A stretch of 64,000 nt of DNA, from NCBI GenBank assembly GCA_905216145.1, contig CAJMST010000002.1, positions 124,001 to 188,000 on the forward strand. The letters are read 5' to 3'. Both the position numbers and the translations under genes were made by a program. The DNA is from an uncultured bacterium. GTDB lineage: Bacteria > Actinomycetota > Coriobacteriia > Coriobacteriales > Coriobacteriaceae. The notes under the pieces were generated by a model. It saw nothing but the letters and a program-made list of their open reading frames with translations, was not told the DNA's origin and did not search any database. Below, one piece after another: positions 50,367 to 60,012 of this stretch; position 1 is the first letter of the stretch, and the number at the start of each line of letters is the position of its first letter.

Positions 50367-52943
50367 ATGTGCGATTGCACAGATCATAAGGACGAGATTC
50401 CTGCCTACGACGCGCAGGCCATTGAGTCCAAGTGGATGAAGGCCTGGGAGGACTCCAACCTCTTTGCCGTCGACACCGACGACAGTAAGCCCAAGAAGTA
50501 CGTGCTCGAGATGTTCCCGTATCCGTCGGGCGACCTGCACATGGGCCACGCTCGCAACTATACCATTGGCGATGCCATGGCCCGTCAGGCCCGCATGCGC
50601 GGCTACGACGTGCTGCATCCCATCGGCTTTGACGCCTTTGGTCTGCCTGCCGAGAACGCCGCCATCAAGCACAATACGCAGGCTGCCGCCTGGACGTATA
50701 AGAATATGGACCAGGCGCTCGCCACGATGAAGCGCATGGGCTTCTCCTACGATCTGGATCGCATGGTCAAGACCTGCAGCCCCGACTACTACCGCTGGGG
50801 TCAGTGGATCTTTGAGAAGCTGTGGGAAAAGGGCCTGGTCTACCGCAAGAAGAACCCGGTCAACTGGTGCCCCAACTGCAAGACCGTTCTGGCCAACGAG
50901 CAGGTCACCGAGGGCAAGTGCTGGCGCTGCGGCACCGAGCCCGAGAAGCGCGATCTTGAGCAGTGGTACTTCAAGATTACCGAGTACTCCCAGGAGCTGC
51001 TCGACGATCTGGAGAAGCTCCCCGGCTGGCCTGAGCGCGTCAAGCAGATGCAGGCCAACTGGATTGGCCGCTCCGAGGGCGCCGAGGTCGACTTTACCCT
51101 GTGCGACCAGGATGGCGAGCCCATCGAGGGCGACGAGGGCAAGATCACCGTCTTCACCACGCGTGCCGATACGCTCTTTGGCGTCTCCTTCTTTGTCCTG
51201 GCTCCCGAGTACGCCCGTCTGCACGAGCTCGTCGAGGGCACGGAGTACGAGGAGGCCGTGACCAAGATCGTCGAGGACTCCAAGCATATCTCTGCCGTCG
51301 AGCGCGCCCAGGGCGCTCTCGAGAAGCACGGTGCCTTTACCGGACGCTACGTGGTGAACCCCGTCAACGGCGAGAAGGTCCCCGTGTGGGTTGCCGATTA
51401 TGTCGTTGCCGACTACGGCACCGGCGCCGTCATGGCCGTTCCCTGCGGCGACCAGCGCGACTTTGAGTTTGCCCGCAAGTACGACCTGCCGATCGTGCCG
51501 ATTATCCTGGACGATGACGATCGCGCTGTCGTCGAGGCCAGCGGCGAGACCATCGATACCTTCCATGCCGAGACCGTCGACTGGGATTGCGCCCACGCTG
51601 CCGAGGGTACGCTGGTCCAGTCCGGCAAGTACACTGGCATGCGCGGCGGTAAGCACTCCGAGGGTGAGGCTGCCATCGTGGCCGACCTCGAGGCCATGGG
51701 CTGCGGCCGTCGCAAGGTCGAGTTCCGCCTGCGCGACTGGCTCATCAGCCGCCAGCGCTATTGGGGCAACCCCATCCCGGCCATCCACTGCGAGCACTGC
51801 GGTATTGTGCCCGTGCCCGAGGATCAACTGCCGGTGACGCTGCCCGAGAACCTGGACCTGGGCGCCGGCGAGACCCTCGCCGAGTGCAAGGACTTCTACG
51901 AGACCACTTGCCCGGTCTGCGGTCGCCCGGCCAAGCGCGAGACCGATACCATGGACACCTTCACCTGCTCCAGCTGGTATTACCTGCGCTATACCGACCC
52001 GCACAACACCGAGCTGCCCTTCTCCCGCGAGGCCGCCGACCGTTGGATGCCCGTCGATAACTACATCGGCGGCATCGAGCACGCCATTCTTCACCTGCTC
52101 TACAGCCGCTTCTTTACCAAGGCGCTGCGCGACCTGGGCCTGCTGAGCGTGGACGAGCCCTTCACCAACCTGCTGTGCCAGGGCATGGTCAAGGACGAGA
52201 ACGGCGACACCATGTCCAAGTCTAAGGGCAATGTGGTGCCCCCGAGCTCGGTTATCGAGCCCTACGGCGCCGACACCATGCGTCTGGCGATCCTGTTTAT
52301 CGCCCCGCCCGAGAAGGACTTCGACTGGGATCCCAAGGCCGTCGAGGGCGCCAACCGCTTTATTAAGCGCGCCTGGCGTATCGTGTGGCAGCTCGTCCAG
52401 TCGGGTGACGCCAACGTAGCCTTCGACAAGTCCGTGCTCGACGAGACCGCGATGAAGCTCTACCGCGAGCGTCACCGCACCATTGCCAAGTGCACCGAGG
52501 ACTTCGATCGCGGCCAGTTCAACACCGCGATCTCGGCCGTCATGGAGCTCGTCAACGCGGCGAGCGCCTACCTCAACGCCACCGAGGGCGCTGAGCGTGA
52601 CAAGGCTCTGTGCTACGGCGTGGCCAAGGACATCGTGAGCGTCCTGGCGCCCATCTGCCCGTTCTGGGCCGACGAGCTGTGGCACGAGGCCCTCGGCTGT
52701 GAGGGCAACGCCTACACCGCCGCCTGGCCCGAGTTCGACCTGGCCGAGTCCATCGAGGACACGGTGCAGATCGTCGTCCAGGTACTCGGCAAGGTCCGTG
52801 GCCGCATCGACGTGCCCCGCGATGCCTCCAACGAGGAAATGCAGGCTGCCGCCGAGGCTGCTGTCGCCAAGTGGACCGAGGGCAAGACGGTCGTCAAGGC
52901 TATCTGTGTACCCGGCAAGCTGGTCAACCTGGTGGTTAAGTAA
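50367..52943 (+). CDS. leuS: Leucyl-tRNA synthetase
   Basis: 858 residues, class I. HMGH (in FPYPSGDLHMGHARNYTIGD) is the HIGH motif, the CP1 editing domain lies at about 220-410, and TMSKSKGNVV is the KMSKS loop. It charges tRNA-Leu. AAAGGAG precedes the ATG. A long hairpin precedes it and a terminator follows. Confidence 0.96.
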   Translation: MCDCTDHKDEIPAYDAQAIESKWMKAWEDSNLFAVDTDDSKPKKYVLEMFPYPSGDLHMGHARNYTIGDAMARQARMRGYDVLHPIGFDAFGLPAENAAIKHNTQAAAWTYKNMDQALATMKRMGFSYDLDRMVKTCSPDYYRWGQWIFEKLWEKGLVYRKKNPVNWCPNCKTVLANEQVTEGKCWRCGTEPEKRDLEQWYFKITEYSQELLDDLEKLPGWPERVKQMQANWIGRSEGAEVDFTLCDQDGEPIEGDEGKITVFTTRADTLFGVSFFVLAPEYARLHELVEGTEYEEAVTKIVEDSKHISAVERAQGALEKHGAFTGRYVVNPVNGEKVPVWVADYVVADYGTGAVMAVPCGDQRDFEFARKYDLPIVPIILDDDDRAVVEASGETIDTFHAETVDWDCAHAAEGTLVQSGKYTGMRGGKHSEGEAAIVADLEAMGCGRRKVEFRLRDWLISRQRYWGNPIPAIHCEHCGIVPVPEDQLPVTLPENLDLGAGETLAECKDFYETTCPVCGRPAKRETDTMDTFTCSSWYYLRYTDPHNTELPFSREAADRWMPVDNYIGGIEHAILHLLYSRFFTKALRDLGLLSVDEPFTNLLCQGMVKDENGDTMSKSKGNVVPPSSVIEPYGADTMRLAILFIAPPEKDFDWDPKAVEGANRFIKRAWRIVWQLVQSGDANVAFDKSVLDETAMKLYRERHRTIAKCTEDFDRGQFNTAISAVMELVNAASAYLNATEGAERDKALCYGVAKDIVSVLAPICPFWADELWHEALGCEGNAYTAAWPEFDLAESIEDTVQIVVQVLGKVRGRIDVPRDASNEEMQAAAEAAVAKWTEGKTVVKAICVPGKLVNLVVK

Positions 52944-52971
52944 TCACTGCGAGCATAACTGACGCATAAAA

Positions 52972-53005
52972 GACGAGGGGCGATTCGGTTGGGTCGTCCC
53001 TCGTT
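52972..53005 (+). terminator. Intrinsic terminator of leuS
   Basis: GACGAGGG...CCCTCGTTT with an inner GCGA/TCGT stem; a short U-run follows. Confidence 0.75.
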
Positions 53006-53047
53006 TAGCGCTGTGTGTATTGTTTGGCTGGTGCCTAGCGCCACCCT

Positions 53048-53620
53048 CTACGGAATGTGCACCAGGTCCCTAAAGTAGACATTGCCCGTCTGCTCCTCAA
53101 ACATCCAGATGTTGAGGTAGATGTCGTTGAGGTCGTTGTTCACGTCAAAGTCCGGGTCGTCGAAGGTGCCTACAAAGGTGAGCATCGCGGTCGCTTCTGC
53201 GCCTGCGGCGACGGGCTGGCGCATGCGCACGTCGCGGACGACACCGTTGACGTAGGCATAAGCATCAACATCGCCAAACATCATGTCGACATCGGTGTTG
53301 TTTGTCACCGCAAAGACCAACACGGCGTCGCCGTACCCATCCGTGTCCTTGCCCACGCAGGTAACATGGATGTTCTCGTCTGCCTCTAGGTTGATGGGGA
53401 ACTGTTCTTGAGGGTCGGGACCTAAGCCCTGGGGGTCGACTATATCTTCGTCTATTTTGTCGAAGTGTTCCGATGGCGTCGTTTTCTTGATGGCTTTGGT
53501 GCTGCCGAGATCCGGCTCGCATGGTCCGGTGTTGCCATCGATGTTGCTGCAGCCCACCAGAGCGAACGAGCAGACTGCAATGGCGAGCGCGATCGTGCAG
53601 AGGGTGCCTAGGCGTTTCAT
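53048..53620 (-). CDS. Secreted lipoprotein, DUF4352/DUF5067-like
   Basis: 190 residues. The signal peptide MKRLGTLCTIALAIAVCSFA ends in lipobox ALVGCS with C24. The mature part is acidic and its beta-sandwich-like C-terminal half (AVLVFAVTNNTDVDMMFGDVDAYAYVNGV...) resembles DUF4352/DUF5067 domains. Function is unknown; it stands alone, convergent with leuS. Confidence 0.78.
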   Translation of the reverse strand: MKRLGTLCTIALAIAVCSFALVGCSNIDGNTGPCEPDLGSTKAIKKTTPSEHFDKIDEDIVDPQGLGPDPQEQFPINLEADENIHVTCVGKDTDGYGDAVLVFAVTNNTDVDMMFGDVDAYAYVNGVVRDVRMRQPVAAGAEATAMLTFVGTFDDPDFDVNNDLNDIYLNIWMFEEQTGNVYFRDLVHIP

Positions 53621-53882
53621 GGTGTCTCCTTGCCGTAGAGGATCCGGAAGGTTGTGCGGTCTATGCGTGAATACGGCTTAACTGTTTCTGAATGTCCCTT
53701 ACAAGCAGTCTTGCCGATGTGTGACCAGTGATGGAATGCCCATGGGGCCCGATTTGGCCGGCGCACTGGGACGCATGGCCCGTTTTGGGGCTTTTGGGGA
53801 GTACCGCACAGGAGTCCTCGCCTAATTGTCCTATTCTTGTGGAGAAGCTGTGGGCTAGCTGACCTGCGAATTTCTATTGCGC

Positions 53883-53911
53883 TTGCACGTTTTCGCAGGA
53901 ATTGGTATAGT
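53883..53911 (+). promoter_or_regulatory. Promoter of the rimP-nusA-infB operon
   Basis: TTGCAC (53883-53888) and TATAGT (53906-53911) are separated by 17 bases. The leader hairpin starts about 27 bases after the -10. Between the lipoprotein gene and this promoter nothing else was recognised. Confidence 0.7.
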
Positions 53912-53937
53912 TTGCTTGCAAATGAAGTTGTAATTGA

Positions 53938-53969
53938 AAGAAGTGGGGTTTCGGCCCCGCTTCTTTTTT
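53938..53969 (+). terminator. Leader terminator/attenuator upstream of rimP
   Basis: AAGAAGTGGGG, loop TTTCGG, CCCCGCTTC, then TTTTTT. It is an intrinsic terminator placed between the promoter and rimP; the operon encodes NusA, which acts on such hairpins, so attenuation is plausible. Confidence 0.75.
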
Positions 53970-53989
53970 GTATGGATGGAGGTGCCGCA

Positions 53990-54484
53990 ATGGTCAAGAC
54001 CAAGACCGAGCAGGCGATCATCGACGCGCTCGAGGCCGTCGCTCCCCAGCACGATGTCGATATTGTCGACGTTGAGCTCGTGGGCGCCACCAAGGCCCCC
54101 TGCGTGCGTGTGCGTATCGAGGGTGCCGAGGGTCAGAGCCTGTCGCTCAACGACGTCACGGCCAATACCAAGTGGGTCGGCGACGTGATCGAGGAGCTCG
54201 ACCCCATTTCTTCGAGCTACACGCTCGAGGTGTCGAGCCCGGGTATGGCGCGCCCGCTGCGCCGTCCGCGTGACTTTGCCCGCTTTGTGGGCGAGAACTG
54301 CGAGCTCACCTCCACCGCCACCGAGGGCCGTCGCAAGTACTCCGGCAAGATTGCTGCCGCGACCGAGACGAACGTGACCCTCGAGCTCGAGGACGGCGAG
54401 TCCGTCATCCTCGATTTCTCTGATGTTAAAAAGTGCAAGTTGAAGCCCACCTACGACTTCAAGCCCGCGAAGGAAGGAAACTAA
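53990..54484 (+). CDS. rimP: Ribosome maturation factor RimP
   Basis: 164 residues, two-domain RimP fold: the N-terminal VDIVDVELVGATKAPCVRVRIEG and YTLEVSSPGMARPLRRPRDFARFVG, the family signature. It aids 30S assembly. GGAGG sets the start at 53990. It is the first gene of the translation operon and ends one base before nusA. Confidence 0.93.
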   Translation: MVKTKTEQAIIDALEAVAPQHDVDIVDVELVGATKAPCVRVRIEGAEGQSLSLNDVTANTKWVGDVIEELDPISSSYTLEVSSPGMARPLRRPRDFARFVGENCELTSTATEGRRKYSGKIAAATETNVTLELEDGESVILDFSDVKKCKLKPTYDFKPAKEGN

Positions 54485-54485
54485 C

Positions 54486-55733
54486 ATGGCAGCATCCGAC
54501 ATGATGTCCGCCCTGATGGAGCTTTGCCAGGAGAGGCACATCGACCAGCTCTACCTGATCGACCGCCTGGAGCAGTCGCTCGCCAAGAGCTATGCCGAGA
54601 TCCTGCATCTTGAGTGGGGCGCCAAGGTGACCATCGACCGCACCACCGGCAAGATCTACGTTTACCGTCTGGAGCCGATCGACGATTCCATGGACGAGGA
54701 GGGCAACTTCACCGAGTTCGAGGAGATCGACGTCACCCCCAAGAACACGAGCCGCATCGCCGCCCAGCATGCCAAGGCCGAGATCAACGCCATCGTGCGC
54801 AACTCCGCCCGCGAGCAGATCTACGAGGAGTTCTCCGGCCGTATCGGTGACCTCATCAGCGGTACCGTGCTGCAGTCCACGCCCGACTTCACGATCGTCA
54901 AGATCCGCGATGGCGTCGAGGCCGAGCTGCCACATTTTGACCAGCGTCGTTACGAGAACGAGCGCAACGAGCGTCCGATGGGCGAGCGCTATCTGCACAA
55001 CCAGCACATCAAGGCCGTGATCATCGACGTCCGCGATCCCAACTCCAACCTGCAGCCGGTTCGCGGCGAGCACAGCCGTCCGCCGATTGTCATCTCCCGT
55101 ACCCACCCCGAGCTCATGCGTCGTCTGTTTGAGCAGGAGGTGCCCGAGATCTATGAGGGCACCGTCCAGATTAAGTCGATCGCCCGCGAGCCCGGCCAGC
55201 GCTCCAAGGTCGCCGTCCACTCGCTCGACGACCGCCTGGATCCCGTGGGCGCTTGCGTCGGCCCCAAGGGCAGCCGTGTCCGTGCCGTCGTGGGCGAGCT
55301 CCGCGGAGAGCGTGTCGACGTCATCCTGTGGGATGCCGATCCGGCCGTCTACGTCGCCAACGCCCTGTCGCCCGCCAAGGTCACCCGCGTCCTCATCGAC
55401 GAGGAGAAGGCCTATGCCGGCGTCATCGTGCCCGACGACCAGCTTTCGCTCGCCATCGGCAAGGAGGGCCAGAATGCCCGTCTCGCCGCTCGCCTGACCG
55501 GCTGGCACATCGACATCAAGTCCGAGACCCTTGCCGCCGACATCCTCAAGAACGTCCCCGTTCACGAGGAGCCCGCCGCCGACCTGATCGGTGACGAGGA
55601 GGACGATGACGTCCGTCGCTGCGAGTACGTGTCCGAGGACGGCGTCCAGTGCCGCAACCAGGCCCGCCCCGGCTCCCGTTTCTGCGGTGTCCACGACACC
55701 GACGCCTTCGATGATGCGGAGGACCTGATCTAG
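54486..55733 (+). CDS. nusA: Transcription termination/antitermination factor NusA with C-terminal Cys/His knuckle
   Basis: 415 residues. N-terminal domain (1-125), S1 domain (from GRIGDLISGTVLQ) and two KH domains (VGACVGPKGSRVRAV and LSLAIGKEGQNARLAARLTGW). After the KH region a 65-residue acidic tail holds C379, C389, C400 and H403 (C-x9-C-x10-C-x2-H), a potential zinc knuckle not part of standard NusA. No ylxR gene lies between nusA and infB, as would be usual. Confidence 0.95.
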   Translation: MAASDMMSALMELCQERHIDQLYLIDRLEQSLAKSYAEILHLEWGAKVTIDRTTGKIYVYRLEPIDDSMDEEGNFTEFEEIDVTPKNTSRIAAQHAKAEINAIVRNSAREQIYEEFSGRIGDLISGTVLQSTPDFTIVKIRDGVEAELPHFDQRRYENERNERPMGERYLHNQHIKAVIIDVRDPNSNLQPVRGEHSRPPIVISRTHPELMRRLFEQEVPEIYEGTVQIKSIAREPGQRSKVAVHSLDDRLDPVGACVGPKGSRVRAVVGELRGERVDVILWDADPAVYVANALSPAKVTRVLIDEEKAYAGVIVPDDQLSLAIGKEGQNARLAARLTGWHIDIKSETLAADILKNVPVHEEPAADLIGDEEDDDVRRCEYVSEDGVQCRNQARPGSRFCGVHDTDAFDDAEDLI

Positions 55734-55824
55734 CGCGCGGTCGCGTCGGGCGGGTCCCGGCGCATCTCCCACGCTCGTTCAGTCTCTAGGCACCCAAGGT
55801 GCCAGAAAGGGTAGGTGAAGTCAT

Positions 55825-58539
55825 ATGGCAAAAGTCCGTGTGTCCACCCTGGCCAAAGAGTTCGGCATGACCTCCAAGGAACTGATGGGTCATCTCGCCG
55901 AAATGAAGATTCCCGCTAAGTCCGCTTCCTCCGCCCTGGAGGACGCTTACGTCGCCATGGTCCGCAAGCAGCTCGCCTCGGTGATCGAGGCCCGCGCCAA
56001 GGAAGTCGAGGCCGCCAAGCAGGCCGAGGAGGAGGCAGCCGCCGCCGAGGAGGCAGCGCGCGCTGCCGAGGCCGAGCGCGAGCGCATCGCCGCCGAGAAG
56101 GCACGCGAGGAGGAGCGCCGCCAGTTCGCCGCGGCCCAGGCTGCCGAGGAGGCTGCCCGCGCCGAGGCCGAGGCCAAGAAGAAGGCCGAGCAGGAGCGCC
56201 TTGCCCGCGAGAAGGAGGAGGCTGCCCGTGAGGCCCAGCGCCGCGCCGTCCCCGCTTCCGACTCCGGTTCGCGCTTCCGTTCGCTGCTCGACCAGATCGC
56301 CGCACAGGAGACCGTGCTCAAGGAGAAGAAGGACGCCGAAGACAAGGCCAAGGCCGAGCGCGCCGCCGAGCGCGGCAACCGTCGTGGCGGCAACAACGAC
56401 CGCCGCGGTGGCCGTCGCAACGATCGCAACGCCTCCGACAACAACTCCGAGCGCAACGCCTCCGAGAGCCGTCCGCACAGCCATCGCACCAACGCCAGCA
56501 ACAACGTCGCTGCCGGCATGGACTTCCCCAACCCCGATAAGCAGGGCAAGGGCAAGAAGCGCAAAGGCGGTCACGGTAACGATGAGGACCACTACAGCCG
56601 CATGGCTCGTGAGGCCGAGGAGTACAGCCGCGAGAAGGTGCTCGAGGAGGCCCGCGCCGCCGTCGAGGAGGCCTCTCGCGAGTCCACCGGTCGCCGCAAG
56701 AAGCGCAAGGAGAAGCGCGAGCGCGAGGCTGCTAAGGCTCAGGAGGAGCGCAAGATTGAGGAGGCGCTGGCCCAGGGCGTGAACCCCGAGGAGCTCGATG
56801 CCATCAAGGTCTCCCAGGGCGTTACCGTCCAGGAGCTCGCCGAGGCGCTCGACGTTCCGGCCAACGACATCATCAAGCGCCTGTTCCTGCTGGGCACGCC
56901 GCTCACCATGACGCAGTCCATGTCCGACGACCTCGTCGAGCTCGTTGCCGACGACCTGGGCCGTCAGATCAAGATCATCACCCCCGAGGAGGAGAACACC
57001 TTCTCGTTCTACGACGATCCCGCCGACCTTAAGCCTCGCGCCCCGGTCGTCACCGTCATGGGTCACGTCGACCACGGCAAGACGAGCCTGCTCGACGCCA
57101 TCCGTCATACCGGCGTCGCTGCCGGCGAGGCAGGCGGCATCACCCAGGCCATCGGCGCTTCGCAGGTCATGATTAACGACCGCAAGATCACCTTCATCGA
57201 TACCCCGGGCCACGCCACCTTTACGGCTATGCGTGCCCGCGGCGCCAAGGTGACCGACATCGTCATCCTAATCGTGGCTGCCGACGACGGCGTCATGCCT
57301 CAGACCATCGAGTCGATCAATCACGCCAAGGCCGCCGGCGTACCCATCGTCGTCGCCGTCAACAAGATCGATAAGCCGGGCGCCAACCCCGACCGCGTGC
57401 GCCAGGAGCTCACCGAGTACGGCATCATCCCCGAGGAGTGGGGCGGACAGAACATGTTCGTCAACATCTCGGCCAAGCAGAAGATCGGTATCGACGACCT
57501 GCTCGAGACCGTGCTGCTCCAGGCCGACGTGCTCGAGCTCAAGGCCAACCCCGACACCTTTGCCTCCGGTAACGTCCTCGAGGCTAAGCTCGACAAGGGC
57601 CGCGGTTCGGTTGCCACGGTTCTCGTGACACGCGGTACCCTGCACGTGGGCGATACGTTGGTCGCCGGCCTTACCTACGGCCGCGTTCGTGCCATGCTCG
57701 ATCCAAAGGGCAACGCCGTCACCGAGGCCGGCCCCTCCGACGCCGTCGAGATCCTGGGTCTGCAGTCCGTGCCCAACGCCGGCGACGAGTTCCGCGTGTT
57801 CGAGGACGAGCGCGAGGCTCGCGCTCTGGCCGATGAGCGTTCGCTCAAGGCACGTATTGAGGAGCAGAGCCGCGTGAAGCACGTCACGCTCGAGAACCTC
57901 TTCGAGACCATCGCCGACGCCGAGGTTAAGGAGCTCAACCTGATCATCAAGGCCGACGTCCAGGGTTCCATCGAGGCCCTTCAGGACTCGCTCGACAAGA
58001 TGGATCAGTCCGAGGTCCGTATCAACACGATTCACTCCGCCGTCGGTGCCATCAATGAGACCGACGTCGTCCTGGCCGACGCCTCCAACGCCATCATCAT
58101 CGGCTTTGGCGTGCGTCCCGACGGCAAGGCCCGCTCCGCTGCCGAGCGCGAGGGTGTCGAGATCCGTTGCTACGACGTTATCTACAAGTGCCTCGAGGAG
58201 CTCGACGCTGCCCGCATCGGCATGCTCAAGCCCACCGAGGTCGAGGTCTCCACGGGTACCGCGACCGTCCTGGACACCTTCAAGGTGCCCAAAGTCGGTA
58301 TCGCCGCCGGTGTCCGCGTCGAAGAGGGCGAGATCGCCGCGACCGATTCCGTGCGCCTGGTACGTGACGGCATTGTGGTCTTTAACGGCAAGATCGCCTC
58401 GATGCGCCACTACAAGGACGAGGCCAAGAGTCTCAAGAGCGGTTCCGAGGGTGGCATTGGCCTGGAGAACTTCCAGGACATCAAGCCTGGCGACCAGATT
58501 GAGGGTTACCGTATCGACCAGGTTGCCCGTACCGAGTAG
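55825..58539 (+). CDS. infB: Translation initiation factor IF-2
   Basis: 904 residues. An IF2_N motif (KVRVSTLAKEFGMTSKELMGHL) at the start, a long charged Ala/Glu/Arg coiled coil (about 55-150), an Asn/Arg-rich linker (about 185-250), a second IF2_N, then the G domain with GHVDHGKTSLLDAIR (G1) and NKID (G4). It recruits fMet-tRNA and drives subunit joining. The ATG at 55825 follows GGTAGGTGAAG. Confidence 0.96.
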   Translation: MAKVRVSTLAKEFGMTSKELMGHLAEMKIPAKSASSALEDAYVAMVRKQLASVIEARAKEVEAAKQAEEEAAAAEEAARAAEAERERIAAEKAREEERRQFAAAQAAEEAARAEAEAKKKAEQERLAREKEEAAREAQRRAVPASDSGSRFRSLLDQIAAQETVLKEKKDAEDKAKAERAAERGNRRGGNNDRRGGRRNDRNASDNNSERNASESRPHSHRTNASNNVAAGMDFPNPDKQGKGKKRKGGHGNDEDHYSRMAREAEEYSREKVLEEARAAVEEASRESTGRRKKRKEKREREAAKAQEERKIEEALAQGVNPEELDAIKVSQGVTVQELAEALDVPANDIIKRLFLLGTPLTMTQSMSDDLVELVADDLGRQIKIITPEEENTFSFYDDPADLKPRAPVVTVMGHVDHGKTSLLDAIRHTGVAAGEAGGITQAIGASQVMINDRKITFIDTPGHATFTAMRARGAKVTDIVILIVAADDGVMPQTIESINHAKAAGVPIVVAVNKIDKPGANPDRVRQELTEYGIIPEEWGGQNMFVNISAKQKIGIDDLLETVLLQADVLELKANPDTFASGNVLEAKLDKGRGSVATVLVTRGTLHVGDTLVAGLTYGRVRAMLDPKGNAVTEAGPSDAVEILGLQSVPNAGDEFRVFEDEREARALADERSLKARIEEQSRVKHVTLENLFETIADAEVKELNLIIKADVQGSIEALQDSLDKMDQSEVRINTIHSAVGAINETDVVLADASNAIIIGFGVRPDGKARSAAEREGVEIRCYDVIYKCLEELDAARIGMLKPTEVEVSTGTATVLDTFKVPKVGIAAGVRVEEGEIAATDSVRLVRDGIVVFNGKIASMRHYKDEAKSLKSGSEGGIGLENFQDIKPGDQIEGYRIDQVARTE

Positions 58540-58550
58540 GGGGTAGCGCT

Positions 58551-58961
58551 ATGAAGCAAACGCAGGCAACCCGCCGTCTGGGCGAGCAGCTTCGCGAGAA
58601 GCTTGGTTATATCCTGCTCTTTGAGGTTTCCGATCCGCGTCTCGACCTGGTCACCCTGACCGCGGTCGAGGTCGCGGTGGACCGTTCGTTCGCACGCGTG
58701 TACGTGTCGTGCGATGCGAGCCGCTACGATGAGGTCATGGAGGCGCTCGCCAGCGCCAAGGGCCGCATCCGCAGTCTGTTGGCTCGCTCGCTCGATTGGC
58801 GCGTCACGCCCGAGCTCGATTTTCGCATCGATCGCTCGACCGATGAGGCCGAGCGCATAACGCGTGCGCTGGAAAACGTTCCGGCCACGCTTGCGATCGA
58901 AAAGGACGAGGACGGCTACCCAATTGTGGATGCCGCCCAGGAGGCAGCTTTAGATGACTGA
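58551..58961 (+). CDS. rbfA: Ribosome-binding factor A
   Basis: 136 residues, KH-like RbfA fold: TRRLGEQLREKLGYILLFEVSDPRLDLVTLTAVEVAVDRSFARVYVS. It binds 16S rRNA during 30S maturation. It lies 11 bases after infB and overlaps the next gene by 8. Confidence 0.93.
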   Translation: MKQTQATRRLGEQLREKLGYILLFEVSDPRLDLVTLTAVEVAVDRSFARVYVSCDASRYDEVMEALASAKGRIRSLLARSLDWRVTPELDFRIDRSTDEAERITRALENVPATLAIEKDEDGYPIVDAAQEAALDD

Positions 58962-59997
58962 TTCCGCCGATCTCGCCTCGTGCGAGTCTGCAGATATTAA
59001 ACGACGCATCCTCGAGCTTATCGAGGATGCGTCCTCCATTGCGATCTCGGGTCACACCTCTCCCGATGGCGATGCCCTGGGCTCCGTGTTGGGCCTTGGC
59101 CTTTCGCTTATGAAGGTGTTTCCCGACAAGGACATCGCCCTGCTGTTGGCAGACGACGATCCCGTTCCGCGTATCTACCGTTTTATGGAGGGTGCCGATC
59201 TTCTGGTGCCGGCATCTGCCTACACCGGCAACCCGGACCTGTTCATTTCGGTAGACGTGCCGGTCGTCGAGCGCCTCAATAATTCCGCCGAGGTCCTGCG
59301 TCGTTCGGCCCACGTGGCTTGCTTTGATCATCACCCGGCACGTGAGGAGTTTGCCGAGGTCAGCCTTAGGTGCGTCAATGCTGCTGCTTGCGCCATGATT
59401 ATCGACCGATTTTTGGCCGATTGCGGCATTACCGCAAGCGACAGTATCGCTACCTGCCTGCTGTGCGGCCTGGTCACCGACACCGGTCGTTTTCAGTATC
59501 AGAACGCCGACGCCGCAGCGTTTCATGCCGCCTCGCGTCTGGTGGCGCACGGTGCCGATCCGGCACGCGTCGCGCTCGAGGTCTACCAGAGCCAGCGCGT
59601 CGAGTTCTTGCACCTCAAGTCCATCGTCATGGGTCGCATCAAGACGGTCGCGCACGGGCGCGTGGCGTATAGCTACGCGTACGAAAGTGACCTTAAGGAA
59701 TGCGGCGTCACCTCTGATGAGTGCGACGGCCTGGTCGATGTGGTGCGCTCGGTGATGGGTGTCGAGGTCTGCCTGTTTCTTAAGGGCATCGAGGACGATA
59801 CCAAGGTACGAGGCAACCTGCGCTCCAAGGGCGATCTTGATGTTTCCGAGATTGCGGCTAACTTTGGCGGAGGTGGGCACCACGCTGCCGCCGGCTTTAC
59901 CAACGCCGGAACGATTTCCGAGACGCTCACCACGGCACTTCCCATGCTGGCCGAGCTGGTAGGGGAGGATCCCGCTTCGGTGACCGTCGAGCTCTAA
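58954..59997 (+). CDS. nrnA: DHH-family phosphoesterase (NrnA-like oligoribonuclease/pAp phosphatase)
   Basis: 347 residues. SGHTSPDGDALGSVLGL is motif I (the DHH-type PDGD), ISVDVPVVERL carries motif II, CFDHHPAREEF is the DHH motif, and the C-terminal DHHA1 has GGGGHHAAAGF. It hydrolyses nanoRNA and pAp. Its position between rbfA and truB is conserved in many Gram-positives. Confidence 0.92.
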   Translation: MTDSADLASCESADIKRRILELIEDASSIAISGHTSPDGDALGSVLGLGLSLMKVFPDKDIALLLADDDPVPRIYRFMEGADLLVPASAYTGNPDLFISVDVPVVERLNNSAEVLRRSAHVACFDHHPAREEFAEVSLRCVNAAACAMIIDRFLADCGITASDSIATCLLCGLVTDTGRFQYQNADAAAFHAASRLVAHGADPARVALEVYQSQRVEFLHLKSIVMGRIKTVAHGRVAYSYAYESDLKECGVTSDECDGLVDVVRSVMGVEVCLFLKGIEDDTKVRGNLRSKGDLDVSEIAANFGGGGHHAAAGFTNAGTISETLTTALPMLAELVGEDPASVTVEL

Positions 59998-60012
59998 CTT
60001 TTTGGATGGTAC

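Noticed and set aside
50328..52685. 785-codon minus-strand frame opposite leuS
   Set aside because: Antisense shadow of leuS codons; no family resemblance or ribosome-binding site.
55786..57213. 475-codon minus-strand frame opposite infB, rich in Leu/Ala/Gly
   Set aside because: Mirror of the Glu/Ala/Arg-rich IF-2 linker; not a membrane protein in its own right.
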